The position numbers and the translations under genes are program-made. 64,000 bases of DNA from Treponema berlinense. GTDB taxonomy: Bacteria > Spirochaetota > Spirochaetia > Treponematales > Treponemataceae. The notes beneath the pieces were generated by a model, which was not told the origin of the DNA, did no database searches, and saw nothing but the letters and a program-made list of their open reading frames with translations. The DNA lies in NCBI RefSeq assembly GCF_900167025.1, contig NZ_FUXC01000011.1, positions 39,552-103,551 on the forward strand. The letters run 5' to 3'. Shown here piece after piece: positions 8,268-16,720 of the stretch (position 1 is the first letter of the stretch; the number at the start of each line of letters is the position of its first letter).

Positions 8268-11200
8268 ATGAATAAAAATTTGAAAATTTCGGCGGTTGTC
8301 GGATTTATTCTTTATGCCATTGCTGCATTTTTCTGTATTTCGCTTTTGTTTGTGCTTTTTGATTTTTGCGGGCTCGAAACGGCGCGTTTTTCTGCTTTGT
8401 GGCGTTTTGGAAAACTTTTTACGGGAGTTTACGGAATTTGTTCAGTTTTGATTCCTCTGTTTTTGCTGGTTGCGGCCTTTGAATGTTTTATGCGTTCATG
8501 GCACGTGCGGAACGGCGTTGTTCTTGCAGGTTCGGTGATTCCGTTTTTTACTCTTGATGCGGTTGAGCATATTTGCCGGATGCTTATTGCAGAAAATTCG
8601 GGCGATGTGCTTGTAATGAAACTTTTGGTTGCGCTTGTGACTGGAGCGATTATTGTCGTTGTCGAATATCTGGTTCTTTCGATGATTGGCGATATTATTG
8701 AAAACGCTGGAAAAAAAGACAAAGAAATTGATTTTGACGAGAATTCTGATGAACTTGATGAAGTTGAAGAATTTGCTCAAAAAGACGAAAATTCCGGTTT
8801 AGTGGCTGAGAATTTTGATGCAGAAAATGCCATTTTTGACGAAAAAACGTATGAAGTTCAAAAAAATCCGGAAAACGAAGAACTTGAGCCGGAAAAAGAA
8901 CAAAATGCAGAAATCGAAAATTCTGGCTTTGAAATTCCAAAAAATTTGGAAAATGAAGAAAAAAATGAAGTTGAAGACGGTGAAAATTTAGAAAAATCAG
9001 AAATTGAAGAAAATCCTTTTGAGCATATTTTTGATGAGCAGGACGAAAATGAAGCTCAAAAACTAAAAATAGAAGATTCCGAAAAAAACGAAGAAAATTC
9101 TTTTGAGCCTGTCGAGGAAGAAATTCCTGTAAATGATGAAGATTTTGATTTGCCGGATTTGACTGACGATTTTATGAGCGACTCTGACGAAACTGAAATT
9201 TCGGATTCCTTGAATGCGGATTTTTTGGAAAATTCTGACGGCGAAATTTTGGAAACTCCGGAAATTGCGGTTTCTGACGAAGAAAATTACGACGAATTGG
9301 AAAATCAGCCTTTTGAAGATTTTGATTATTCTTCGGAAGAAAAAAATGAAGAAGAAGTGGAAGGCGAAATTCTTTCGGATGAAAACGAAACTGAAATTTT
9401 AGATGATGTAAAAGATTATTTTGATGCTGAAATTTTTGATGATGACGAAGATTTTGCGGAAAATAAAGCTGAACCGGAAGACGGATTAGAACTGGAAAAC
9501 GAATTTGAAGTTCAGGACGGAATTGAGCCGGAAACAGAAACTGAATTTGCGGAAAGCGAAACTGAAAATCTGTCGGTAATGCCAAAAATTCTGGAAACGG
9601 AAGAAAATTTTGAGAACGAAAGTGCCGGTTTTGCGGAAAATGAGCCTGAAAACGAAGGTGAAAATTCTGACGGCGATGCTGGTTTTGAAGGTGATTTTGA
9701 CAAAGACGACGATGACGGTTTTGGCAACGATAATTTGGATTGCGAAAACGGAGACGATGACCTTTCAAGTTTTGTTGAGCAGAGAAATAACAGTTTTGCC
9801 TCGATTTTTGCGAAAATGGACAGCGACGTTAAAAAATCTCCAATGGTTGTACAGAAAAACCCTGATTTTGAAATTCAGCCTGAGCAAAAAAATGAAGAAT
9901 TATCGCAAAATGCGGAAAAAGCGGACGATGACGATTTTGACAGCACATTTTCGGATTTTGAATTTAATCCGACGGCAAAACCTGTCGTAGACAGTAACGG
10001 TGTGCCGTTTGAAAAAAAGAATGCAATTCTCCGCGAAGAGCCGGCTTCTCCGGCAAAAAATTCTTCTGCTTTGTCGGCCCGGACTTCTGCTCTGGCAGTT
10101 GCAAAAGCTCAGCCAGAAAATGCAGTTGAAAGCGAAAAAGTTCAGCCTGAAAAACCGCAACCAAAACTCAGAATTGCAGATTATAAAATTCCAGTTGAAG
10201 GAATTTTGCAAAAATATGATAACGGCGAATATTGGATTGTAGATGACGAGACAAAGAAAAAAGCCACCGACCTGGCACAGACTCTTGCCGAATTTAATAT
10301 CGAAGTAAAAGTTACAGGAATCCGAAAAGGACCTGTTGTAACGATGTTTGAAATTCTTCCGGCTCCTGGCGTAAATGTAAACAAAATCCGCTCTTTGCAG
10401 GACAATATTGCGCTCAGACTTGCCGCAACTTCTGTCCGCATAGTTTCGCCAATTCCGGGAAAATCTGCAGTTGGAATCGAAATTCCGAACAAAAATCGTG
10501 CAGTTGTAAGTTTCCGTGAAATTATGGAACAGAAAAATCCGGCTTTTGAGAAGATGGCGATTCCTGTGATTTTGGGAAAAGACATATCCGGCGAGCCTCG
10601 TTTAATCGATCTTGCAAAAACTCCGCATCTTTTGATTGCAGGTTCAACTGGTTCTGGAAAATCAGTTTGTGTAAATTCTCTTATTCTTTCGATTTTGTAC
10701 AAACGCAATCCTAATCAGGTAAAATTGATTTTGATTGACCCGAAAGTCGTAGAACTAAAACTTTACAATGATATTCCGCATCTTTTAACTCCGGTAATTA
10801 CCGAGCCAAAAAAGGCATTGCAGTCGCTTCAGTATTGTCTTTGCGAAATGGAACGCCGATACGCGCTTTTGGATAACATGGGAGTGCGCGATATTTCAAA
10901 TTTTAACCGCCGCATAGAAGAACGGCATCTCATGCAGGAAAAACTGCCATATATTGTAGTAATTATTGATGAATTTGCAGATTTGATGGCAACGACAGGC
11001 CGCGAACTTGAATCAATAGTTGCACGGCTTACGGCAATGTCGCGTGCAGTTGGAATTCATCTTGTTTTGGCAACTCAGCGACCGTCAGTAAACGTAATTA
11101 CCGGTCTTATAAAAGCAAATATTCCAAGCCGAATTGCATTTATGGTTGCAAGCCGTACGGATTCAAACATAATTATTGACCAGATTGGAGCCGAAAAACT

Positions 11201-11594
11201 TTTGGGAAAAGGCGATATGCTTTATGCCAGCGCAACAGATCCATTCCCAGTGCGAATCCAGGGAACTCTGGTTAGCGATGACGAAGTTGAAAAAGTCGTG
11301 GATTATGTAAAACAATATGGAGAGCCAGATTATATCGACGACGAAATTTTTGTTGAAGACGACGAAGAAGAAAATGACGGAAACCTGGGACTCTTTGGCG
11401 AAGGCGATGATCCTCTTTACGACAAGGCGCTGGAAATAGTAGTGCAGTCAGGAAAAGCAAGCGCCTCGTATCTTCAGCGCAGGCTCAAAATCGGTTATAA
11501 CCGGGCAGCCCGCCTCGTAGAAGAAATGGAAGAACGAGGAATCGTAGGCCCTCAAAACGGCTCAAAACCGCGCGAAGTAATCTATGTTCCATAA
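8268..11594 (+). CDS. ftsK: FtsK/SpoIIIE DNA translocase with very long acidic linker
   Basis: Septal ATP-driven DNA pump that clears and aligns chromosome termini at division. Four transmembrane helices lie in residues 4-145. A linker of roughly 490 residues follows, almost entirely Glu, Asp, Asn, Lys and Phe. The motor starts near 635, with Walker A GSTGSGKS near 790 and Walker B VVIIDEFADLM near 897. TQRPSVNVITGLIKANIPSR is the conserved RecA-fold segment. A winged-helix gamma domain (ASYLQRRLKIGYNRAARLVE) sits at the C-terminus and should read KOPS-type polar motifs. A TTG three bases upstream is possible, but the ATG has GTGGAG at 7-nt spacing. The linker shares its codon bias with neighbouring genes, so it shows no sign of transfer. 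Confidence 0.95.
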   Translation: MNKNLKISAVVGFILYAIAAFFCISLLFVLFDFCGLETARFSALWRFGKLFTGVYGICSVLIPLFLLVAAFECFMRSWHVRNGVVLAGSVIPFFTLDAVEHICRMLIAENSGDVLVMKLLVALVTGAIIVVVEYLVLSMIGDIIENAGKKDKEIDFDENSDELDEVEEFAQKDENSGLVAENFDAENAIFDEKTYEVQKNPENEELEPEKEQNAEIENSGFEIPKNLENEEKNEVEDGENLEKSEIEENPFEHIFDEQDENEAQKLKIEDSEKNEENSFEPVEEEIPVNDEDFDLPDLTDDFMSDSDETEISDSLNADFLENSDGEILETPEIAVSDEENYDELENQPFEDFDYSSEEKNEEEVEGEILSDENETEILDDVKDYFDAEIFDDDEDFAENKAEPEDGLELENEFEVQDGIEPETETEFAESETENLSVMPKILETEENFENESAGFAENEPENEGENSDGDAGFEGDFDKDDDDGFGNDNLDCENGDDDLSSFVEQRNNSFASIFAKMDSDVKKSPMVVQKNPDFEIQPEQKNEELSQNAEKADDDDFDSTFSDFEFNPTAKPVVDSNGVPFEKKNAILREEPASPAKNSSALSARTSALAVAKAQPENAVESEKVQPEKPQPKLRIADYKIPVEGILQKYDNGEYWIVDDETKKKATDLAQTLAEFNIEVKVTGIRKGPVVTMFEILPAPGVNVNKIRSLQDNIALRLAATSVRIVSPIPGKSAVGIEIPNKNRAVVSFREIMEQKNPAFEKMAIPVILGKDISGEPRLIDLAKTPHLLIAGSTGSGKSVCVNSLILSILYKRNPNQVKLILIDPKVVELKLYNDIPHLLTPVITEPKKALQSLQYCLCEMERRYALLDNMGVRDISNFNRRIEERHLMQEKLPYIVVIIDEFADLMATTGRELESIVARLTAMSRAVGIHLVLATQRPSVNVITGLIKANIPSRIAFMVASRTDSNIIIDQIGAEKLLGKGDMLYASATDPFPVRIQGTLVSDDEVEKVVDYVKQYGEPDYIDDEIFVEDDEEENDGNLGLFGEGDDPLYDKALEIVVQSGKASASYLQRRLKIGYNRAARLVEEMEERGIVGPQNGSKPREVIYVP

Positions 11595-11700
11595 AATTTG
11601 GAGCACAGTGTAAAGAAAATTCTTGTTCATTGAAAAATCATTAATAATATGTTATCTTTCTTTTTAGAAATTGCAGTATTAAAAAATTTGCTTTTCTAAG

Positions 11701-11815
11701 AAGGCATGATAAAAATTAAATCCCTGTAATTTTTATCATTACAGTTTGCTCAAGCGTTGCTTTCACGAACTGTGATCCTTGCCGTCCGTGGCTCACCGCT
11801 AACGCGGAGTTTTTT
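11701..11815 (+). repeat. Structured repeat, family B, copy 1
   Basis: About 110 bp, over 85% identical to the copy at 43.3 kb. In order: a 13-bp perfect stem (11706-11718 with 11727-11739); a 10-bp stem (11739-11748 with 11766-11775, two G-U pairs); and CCGC-TAAC-GCGG (11796-11807) followed by a T run. A 7-codon ORF, ATG at 11706 to TAA at 11729 (MIKIKSL), lies in the first hairpin behind GAAGG. It ends just before the Shine-Dalgarno sequence of the frameshifted lipoprotein gene. Confidence 0.8.
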
Positions 11816-11828
11816 AAGGAGAAAGAGA

Positions 11829-14068
11829 ATGATGAGAGTTTTTAAACAAAACTTCGGAAAGGGCTTATTAGTAAGTCTTATGGTTATGCTGTTGACTTGT
11901 ACAGCATTTGTTTCTTGTAAAAATGATGATGACGAGGGGAGCTCTAATTCAGTTACTGTAACAGATACTAGTACTGTTACAAATAAAGACGGCTCTGTAA
12001 CTACAACAGAAGTCAGGTCTGATGGCTCACTGTTACAACAACAGTCAAACAAGATGAAAATGGAAAAGTAATTGAGACTGTAAAAGTTACAGAAACAGCT
12101 AACGGAACAGTTACAACAGAAACAACTGATGCAAACGGTAAAACCGAAACTAAAACTGACACAAAAAATTATTCAACATATATTGAAGAAGGAATTGTTG
12201 CTGTTGAAAATGCAAAATTTGATTTAGCAATAACAAAATTTAATCAGGCTTATAAACTAGAAGCCAACGATGAGACTCGCGTTTACTCGGCTCTTGCAAG
12301 CCTTGCCTCAATAAGCACAAAACAGGCCACAGCAGACTTTGTAAAAAAATACCTTGGTATTACAAATTATCCTGCAACAATGAACGCTCTTTTTAGCCCT
12401 GATTGGCTTGAAGCTACAGAGTATATTAAGCATGAGGACGAGGATTATATTTATGGATATAAAGATTTTACGACATCTACTAGTAGCTATGCCCGTTATT
12501 ACAAGGCAAATATAGCTCCTGCCGCTGAAGATTCTTCAAATACTGTTTCTTGCTGGTATGTCTATAAAAAAGCAACAATAGAAGGCAAGACTTTTTATCC
12601 AAGCCTAGACGCTCTTGCAAGGTATGAAGAAGACATAAATGGCTCTTCATCATATTCTCGATATTATACTTACACACTTGACGAGAACGGCGAATATTAT
12701 GTGTATATTTATTCTTCAGACGAAAGCCTTGCTTCTCATCAGGCATATGACTATGAAGAGTATGATGGTGTTGACTACATATATTATAAAAAGGCCATGT
12801 TCTCGACACTTTCTGTTCCAGACTGGTTCAAGAATTCCCCATTTAAAAACTACTTTGGAGAGCTTCTTCTTGCAAATATCTTGAATGGAAATTCAAACGG
12901 ATTGAACAATGCTCTTGATGATTTGTACAATGTTTTGTTCAGCTCTGAATATGAAGATGCCTGCAAGAAAATCGATGCAGTTACAGGAAGCGTTAAAATT
13001 CCTAGTCGCGTAATTGACGATTTTGGCCTTACAGAAATTGTTGGAACTTCAGACGTAAAACTTGGAAAGGCAGAGCTTGCCCTTATAAAGACTTCTTTCA
13101 ATATTCTAAAGGCGACTATTGAGTACGCGCAGTCATATAATTTGAACAGCGATCTTTCGTTCCTAAAATTTAACTGGGCAGACAAAGACGAGGCAATGAA
13201 AGTCTTTGAAAAATATTTGCAATATGACGCTAGCATAGATCCCCTTAAAAACGGATTTATGAGCCAGAGAAGTCCTGAAAAAATGGCTGCCTCAAAAGAG
13301 CATTTTGCTTCGGCAGTAAGCGACTTGATTGCGGCTTACGATGATATTCTTAAAAACACAACAGATTATCCGACAGCTTTGACCGAGGTTCTTAAAGAAT
13401 ACAAGGTTTTGCGTGAAGGCGCAGTTCAGTTGCAAACCGCAATTACAAATGGCGGAAAATTCTATATCCCGGAAACTGACGGCCTGCCGGATTCTTGGCC
13501 TGCAAGCGGCTCTTTGTATATCGATCTTGGAAAACTTTTTGACGCTAGCAACTTTGAGCTGAAGAATTTTATATCTTGTGATAAAAATAATATACCAAGA
13601 ATTAGGAATGTGTATTCCAAATATATATATAATTCCAACACTGATGAAGAATATTTTACTGTTTCGGAAGCAAAAAAATATGTTTACTATGATAACAATG
13701 GCGAAGAAGTAGAAATTTCGCTTCCAGATTCGCAATTGTCTGCAGTGGATTCAACTGGCAAAAAAACAGTTGATTATTTGATTGATGCGTATAAGAATGC
13801 TAGATTCTTTGATGACGATGATGGAGGATATACGCTTGCACTGAAAATTGAATGGCATAATCTTGAAAAAATATTTGCAGGATTTGATTTTGCAAGTTTT
13901 ATGAACGATTGCGGAATTGAAATGATGGAACATTCTGCATCTTCGAGCAATGCTGGCTACCATTTTACGCATGTGCCAATTGGTGTTCTTCCAGGTCTTT
14001 ATGTCTATAATTTCTATCATAACGGCGAAATTGCGGACGATATAAAGGCTCTTATAGCCAGTAAATAA
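11829..14068 (+). pseudogene. Frameshifted TPR-like lipoprotein gene
   Basis: One gene read in two frames. The first part (11829-12071) has AGGAG 7 nt before the ATG and a lipoprotein signal ending in TAFVSC (Cys30). Then come acidic residues and Thr/Val-rich repeats. It stops early at TAA 12069. The second frame is open from about 12031 to 14068, and its coding sequence continues the first without a gap: VTTTVKQDENGK, then a TPR-like helix pair (AKFDLAITKFNQAYKLEAND), then about 560 residues of unknown function. An internal repeat locates the lesion. The first unit reads GACGGCTCTGTAACTACAACA; the second has two extra bases at about 12029-12030. Repaired length is about 745 residues. Slippage, a sequencing error or a true mutation are all possible. 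Confidence 0.8.
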
Positions 14069-14127
14069 GATTTTTTGCTGAAAACAAAGTGTTTTAGTGT
14101 CTGAAAAATCTTTTTTAATCTAATTTT

Positions 14128-14177
14128 AGCCGCAGGGACTTTATGAACTTTGCTTCACAAAGTCTTGCGGCTTTTTT
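14128..14177 (+). terminator. Terminator of the frameshifted lipoprotein gene
   Basis: AGCCGCA at 14128-14134 pairs with TGCGGCT at 14166-14172, with further pairing of GACTTT and AAAGTC inside, then a six-T run. The next start codon lies only 7 nt after the T run. Confidence 0.8.
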
Positions 14178-14183
14178 GTGTTT

Positions 14184-15443
14184 ATGAAGTTAAAAAAAAC
14201 GTTTATTTGTTCAATTTTAATTTTTTTTTCATCGCTTTTATCGTCGCAAAATTTTGAATTGAATTCATTTGTCGGAGATTTATTTTTTCCGGTTTTTGGA
14301 GCAACGGCGGAAGGTTCTTTAAAAATAGAATCAAATTATTTTTCTAAATTAAGTGCTTCTGGAGGTTTTCTTGGCGCAAAACCGGATTTGTCAAAATTTG
14401 AGGGGAAGTTTTATTCAGGTTATGCAGAAATAAAAATCGACTTAAAAAAACTGGATTTTTCTGCTGGTGTGTTTGGAGTAAATATTCCAGACAAAACTAA
14501 AATTTTAAATGGAAAACCGCGTTTTATTTTGGAAAACGGAGATTTTGCTGGATTTTACACTTCTGCAAATTATTGCTTTTCTAAAAGCATAAAACTTTCT
14601 TCCGAATTATTTGCCGGAAAAGGCGGATTTGATTGGGGCGATTTGTATTACTTTTTTGGACATCCGGAAGATATAAGATTTGTTTTCGAAAAAACAGAAC
14701 TTTTGCTTCCTTATGGATTTGATTTTTCGGTTTTTGGAGGAAAAATTAAAGCAAAAATTCAGGCAGATAACACGGAAATAAAAGAAAAGTTGGGAACAGG
14801 AAGGGGAAATTTTATTGGATTAAAAGCAGAAAAGAATATTTTGGGGTCAGAAACAAAAATCGATTTTAGGCATTTTCTTTCAATAAAATTATTTTATTGT
14901 TATGCAGAGATATTTGGTTCGGTTCTTGCAACAAGTGAAACACAAGATTATTTCTTTTTTCCTTATGAAAGAATTTATGGGCATTTGAACGATAAATTTT
15001 ATGTTGCTGGACTTGGATTTTCTTATGAATATAAGCGTTCGTCTTTAAATGTTCAGCTTGATACAAATTATTTTCATTGTTTTGTTAATGAGCCGGGCGC
15101 AAATTATTCATATAAATATAAGAAAAATATTTTTTTTGACGGTTCAGCCGCTTCAAAAGACTTTGATTTTGCAGATTTTACAAATTGTGGGTTCTTTGCC
15201 GGAAAAATAAGTGTGTCATATAACGCAAAAAGTGTTTTAAAATTAAAACAAGTTGAACCAGAATTAAGACTTTCAAGAGTATTGGTTCTTCCTCTTTTGA
15301 CAGATACTGCGAAAAACGGGCTAAAAACAAAATTAAGTAGTTCTGCGAGTTCAAGTTCGGGTTTGTCGTCATCAAAAAATTTACAAAAAATTAAAACTGT
15401 TTTGCTGAGCGGTACAATTTTATCATTAAAAATTAAATTTTAA
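14184..15443 (+). CDS. Putative outer-membrane beta-barrel protein
   Basis: A signal peptide (MKLKKTFICSILIFFSSLLSSQ) leads a roughly 400-residue protein of alternating polar and hydrophobic residues rich in Phe, Tyr, Lys and Gly. Many short strand-like runs end in aromatic residues, as in spirochaetal surface barrels. The last residue is Phe (LKIKF), the usual mark of a BamA-recognised barrel. A Ser-rich stretch (SSSASSSSGLSSS) precedes the last strand. No named family is recognised. A GTG at 14178 is the longest start, but the ATG at 14184 begins the signal peptide. There is no Shine-Dalgarno sequence because the upstream terminator runs right up to it. Confidence 0.7.
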   Translation: MKLKKTFICSILIFFSSLLSSQNFELNSFVGDLFFPVFGATAEGSLKIESNYFSKLSASGGFLGAKPDLSKFEGKFYSGYAEIKIDLKKLDFSAGVFGVNIPDKTKILNGKPRFILENGDFAGFYTSANYCFSKSIKLSSELFAGKGGFDWGDLYYFFGHPEDIRFVFEKTELLLPYGFDFSVFGGKIKAKIQADNTEIKEKLGTGRGNFIGLKAEKNILGSETKIDFRHFLSIKLFYCYAEIFGSVLATSETQDYFFFPYERIYGHLNDKFYVAGLGFSYEYKRSSLNVQLDTNYFHCFVNEPGANYSYKYKKNIFFDGSAASKDFDFADFTNCGFFAGKISVSYNAKSVLKLKQVEPELRLSRVLVLPLLTDTAKNGLKTKLSSSASSSSGLSSSKNLQKIKTVLLSGTILSLKIKF

Positions 15444-15476
15444 ATTTGGAGCACAGTGCAAAGCCCGGCCGCACAT
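15444..15476 (+). repeat. Short repeat fragment with GGAGCACAGTG
   Basis: TTTGGAGCACAGTGCAAAG occurs here right after a stop codon, and with one change after ftsK at 11598. The GGAGCACA part also forms the outer edge of family A copies at 21.77 and 63.38 kb, so this is probably a shortened family A copy. Confidence 0.5.
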
Positions 15477-15561
15477 TTTAATTTTTTTTCTCAATAAAAT
15501 GAGAGGGAAATGACAGGATTTTTTTTCTAGTTTATAATGTTTGGCGGTTGGGAGGTCTTTT

Positions 15562-15924
15562 ATGACTGGGTATGACAAGATTGCTATTTTGCTGGCGGAA
15601 CTGGGGAATGGAGCGCGCGAGGCTGTTCTTGAAAAACTTAATTTTTCTTCTGAACAACTTAAAAAAATCAGTGCTGCTACTAAAAAACTTCGCAGTTATG
15701 ACGGAAAAATTTACAACCCTAAAGATAAATCTCAGGTAAACAGAGAAATTGCCGTTCTTGAAGAACTTAAAAGTTTTGGTGAGCTTCGTGGAATTTATAA
15801 GGATGTTCCACATGGATTTATTAAAACAGCTGCTTCTGAAGAAGAAAAATTCAGGCAGTCGGTTATGGAAAATCCTGAGGCGATTGCCCAGGCTCTTGAA
15901 AAATGGTTAAAATCTGACGATTAA
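15562..15924 (+). CDS. Small FliG-N-like protein
   Basis: GGGAGG lies 6 nt before this ATG, which sets the start (an earlier in-frame ATG at 15541 has no Shine-Dalgarno sequence). The 120-residue product begins YDKIAILLAELGNGAREAVL, which resembles the first helices of the FliG N-terminal domain (KAAILLxxLG...AxxVLxxL). It continues with an all-helical, charged sequence. Full FliG is about 335 residues with middle and C-terminal torque domains, which are absent here. It could be a spirochaete regulator or adaptor that borrows the FliG-N fold, or the likeness may be superficial. It stands alone between repeat elements. Confidence 0.65.
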   Translation: MTGYDKIAILLAELGNGAREAVLEKLNFSSEQLKKISAATKKLRSYDGKIYNPKDKSQVNREIAVLEELKSFGELRGIYKDVPHGFIKTAASEEEKFRQSVMENPEAIAQALEKWLKSDD

Positions 15925-15930
15925 ATTAAA

Positions 15931-16041
15931 GTGGCAGGGATAGGAAGGGGCGCGCAGCGCGTGTTTTTGCCTGTAAAAATACCGGAGGCGAAAGCCGTAG
16001 CCCTGGATAGCCCGGTTTTTGCGAATGCAAAAAGCCACCCA
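15931..16041 (+). repeat. Structured intergenic repeat, family A, copy 2
   Basis: AGGGATAGGAAGGGGCGC, a variable palindrome (GCGCGCAGCGCGT), CCGGAGGCGAAAGCCGTAG, CCCTGGATAGCCCGG, then a second hairpin (GTTTTTGC gaat GCAAAAAGC). It lies between a plus-strand gene and the bidirectional terminator. Confidence 0.8.
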
Positions 16042-16044
16042 AAC

Positions 16045-16089
16045 AAAAAAAACGGTCAAAATGCAATGTGCGCTTTGACCGTTTTTTTT
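16045..16089. terminator. Bidirectional terminator
   Basis: AACGGTCAAA at 16051-16060 pairs perfectly over 10 bp with 16074-16083. A runs lie to the left and T runs to the right, so it can end transcripts from both convergent genes. Confidence 0.85.
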
Positions 16090-16091
16090 GT

Positions 16092-16481
16092 TTATTTTTT
16101 TGCAGCAGATTTTTTAGTTATTTTTTTTGAAGCTGTTTTTTTTGCAGCAGCTTTTAAATCTGTTTCTGAAGGAATACAAATTACAACTGAATTGTCTGTA
16201 TTTGAAAAAGGTGCTGGAATATATTTGTCGGCTTTCCAGTCATTTTCCCAACGTTTGCCGTCCATAAGATAGCGGTATTGGTATTCTTTTCCGGCATCGA
16301 GTTCGAGTGTTACAGAGAAAGAACCGTCTTTTGATTTTTTTAGGTGTGTTTCTGTTGAACTCCAGCTGTTAAAATCTCCAGCAAGAGATACAGTTGCAGC
16401 ATCTTGTGCGGCCTCTTTTTCAACAATGAAAGTAACTTTGCATTTTGTTGCGTCTGCTGAATAAACTTTTTTTAATGCCAT
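16092..16481 (-). CDS. CBM48/AMPK-type glycogen-binding protein with Lys/Ala tail
   Basis: The 129-residue product has one Ig-like starch/glycogen-binding domain at about residues 8-95. The marks are VSLAGDFNSWSS, KKSKDGSFSVTLELDAG, YQYRYLMDGKRWENDW and a final strand with NSVVICIP. No catalytic domain follows. Instead there is a basic tail of repeated Lys-Ala-Thr-Ser (KKTASKKITKKSAAKK) like histone H1-type tails. It may tether glycogen or a glucan to nucleic acid or to other proteins; this is a guess. The start is fixed by AAGGAG 7 nt before the ATG; a longer in-frame start at 16535 has no Shine-Dalgarno sequence. Confidence 0.85.
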   Translation of the reverse strand: MALKKVYSADATKCKVTFIVEKEAAQDAATVSLAGDFNSWSSTETHLKKSKDGSFSVTLELDAGKEYQYRYLMDGKRWENDWKADKYIPAPFSNTDNSVVICIPSETDLKAAAKKTASKKITKKSAAKK

Positions 16482-16638
16482 GTCATTCTCCTTAAAAAGT
16501 ATATTTACCCTAAAACCTTGTGTTTTGCGGGGCATTTTAAAAACTATTTGCTATAAATTCATTTAAAAGTATACAACTTATTGTCCGACTTGCCAATAAA
16601 TTATATATTAAAAAGCAAATAGAAAAATAAATAAAAAA

Positions 16639-16713
16639 TTTCCGCCGATTTAACCTGAATTGCAGAGCGGAGACCGGTTTTTTTTGAGCCGGCAAATCTT
16701 GCTAAAATGGAGG
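16639..16713 (+). promoter_or_regulatory. SAM-II-type riboswitch upstream of metK
   Basis: The P1 stem is TTTCCGC (16639-16645) with GCGGAGA (16667-16673). Its loop carries GATTTAACC and ATTGCA, which match the conserved SAM-II loop. After an extra hairpin (CCGGTT with AGCCGG, 16674-16692) comes AAATCTT, GCTAAA at 16701-16706, and the metK Shine-Dalgarno GGAGG at 16709-16713. The pseudoknot can form by GCAGA with TCtTGC and by CCT of the loop with AGG of the ribosome site. SAM binding would therefore hide the ribosome site. The extra hairpin is not in the minimal form I recall. Confidence 0.8.
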
Positions 16714-16720
16714 CTCGGTT

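Noticed and set aside
8695..9990. Long open frames opposite and alongside the FtsK linker
   Set aside because: They arise from the low-complexity GAA/AAT codons of the linker; their translations are Phe/Gln/Arg- or Lys/Thr-biased shadows.
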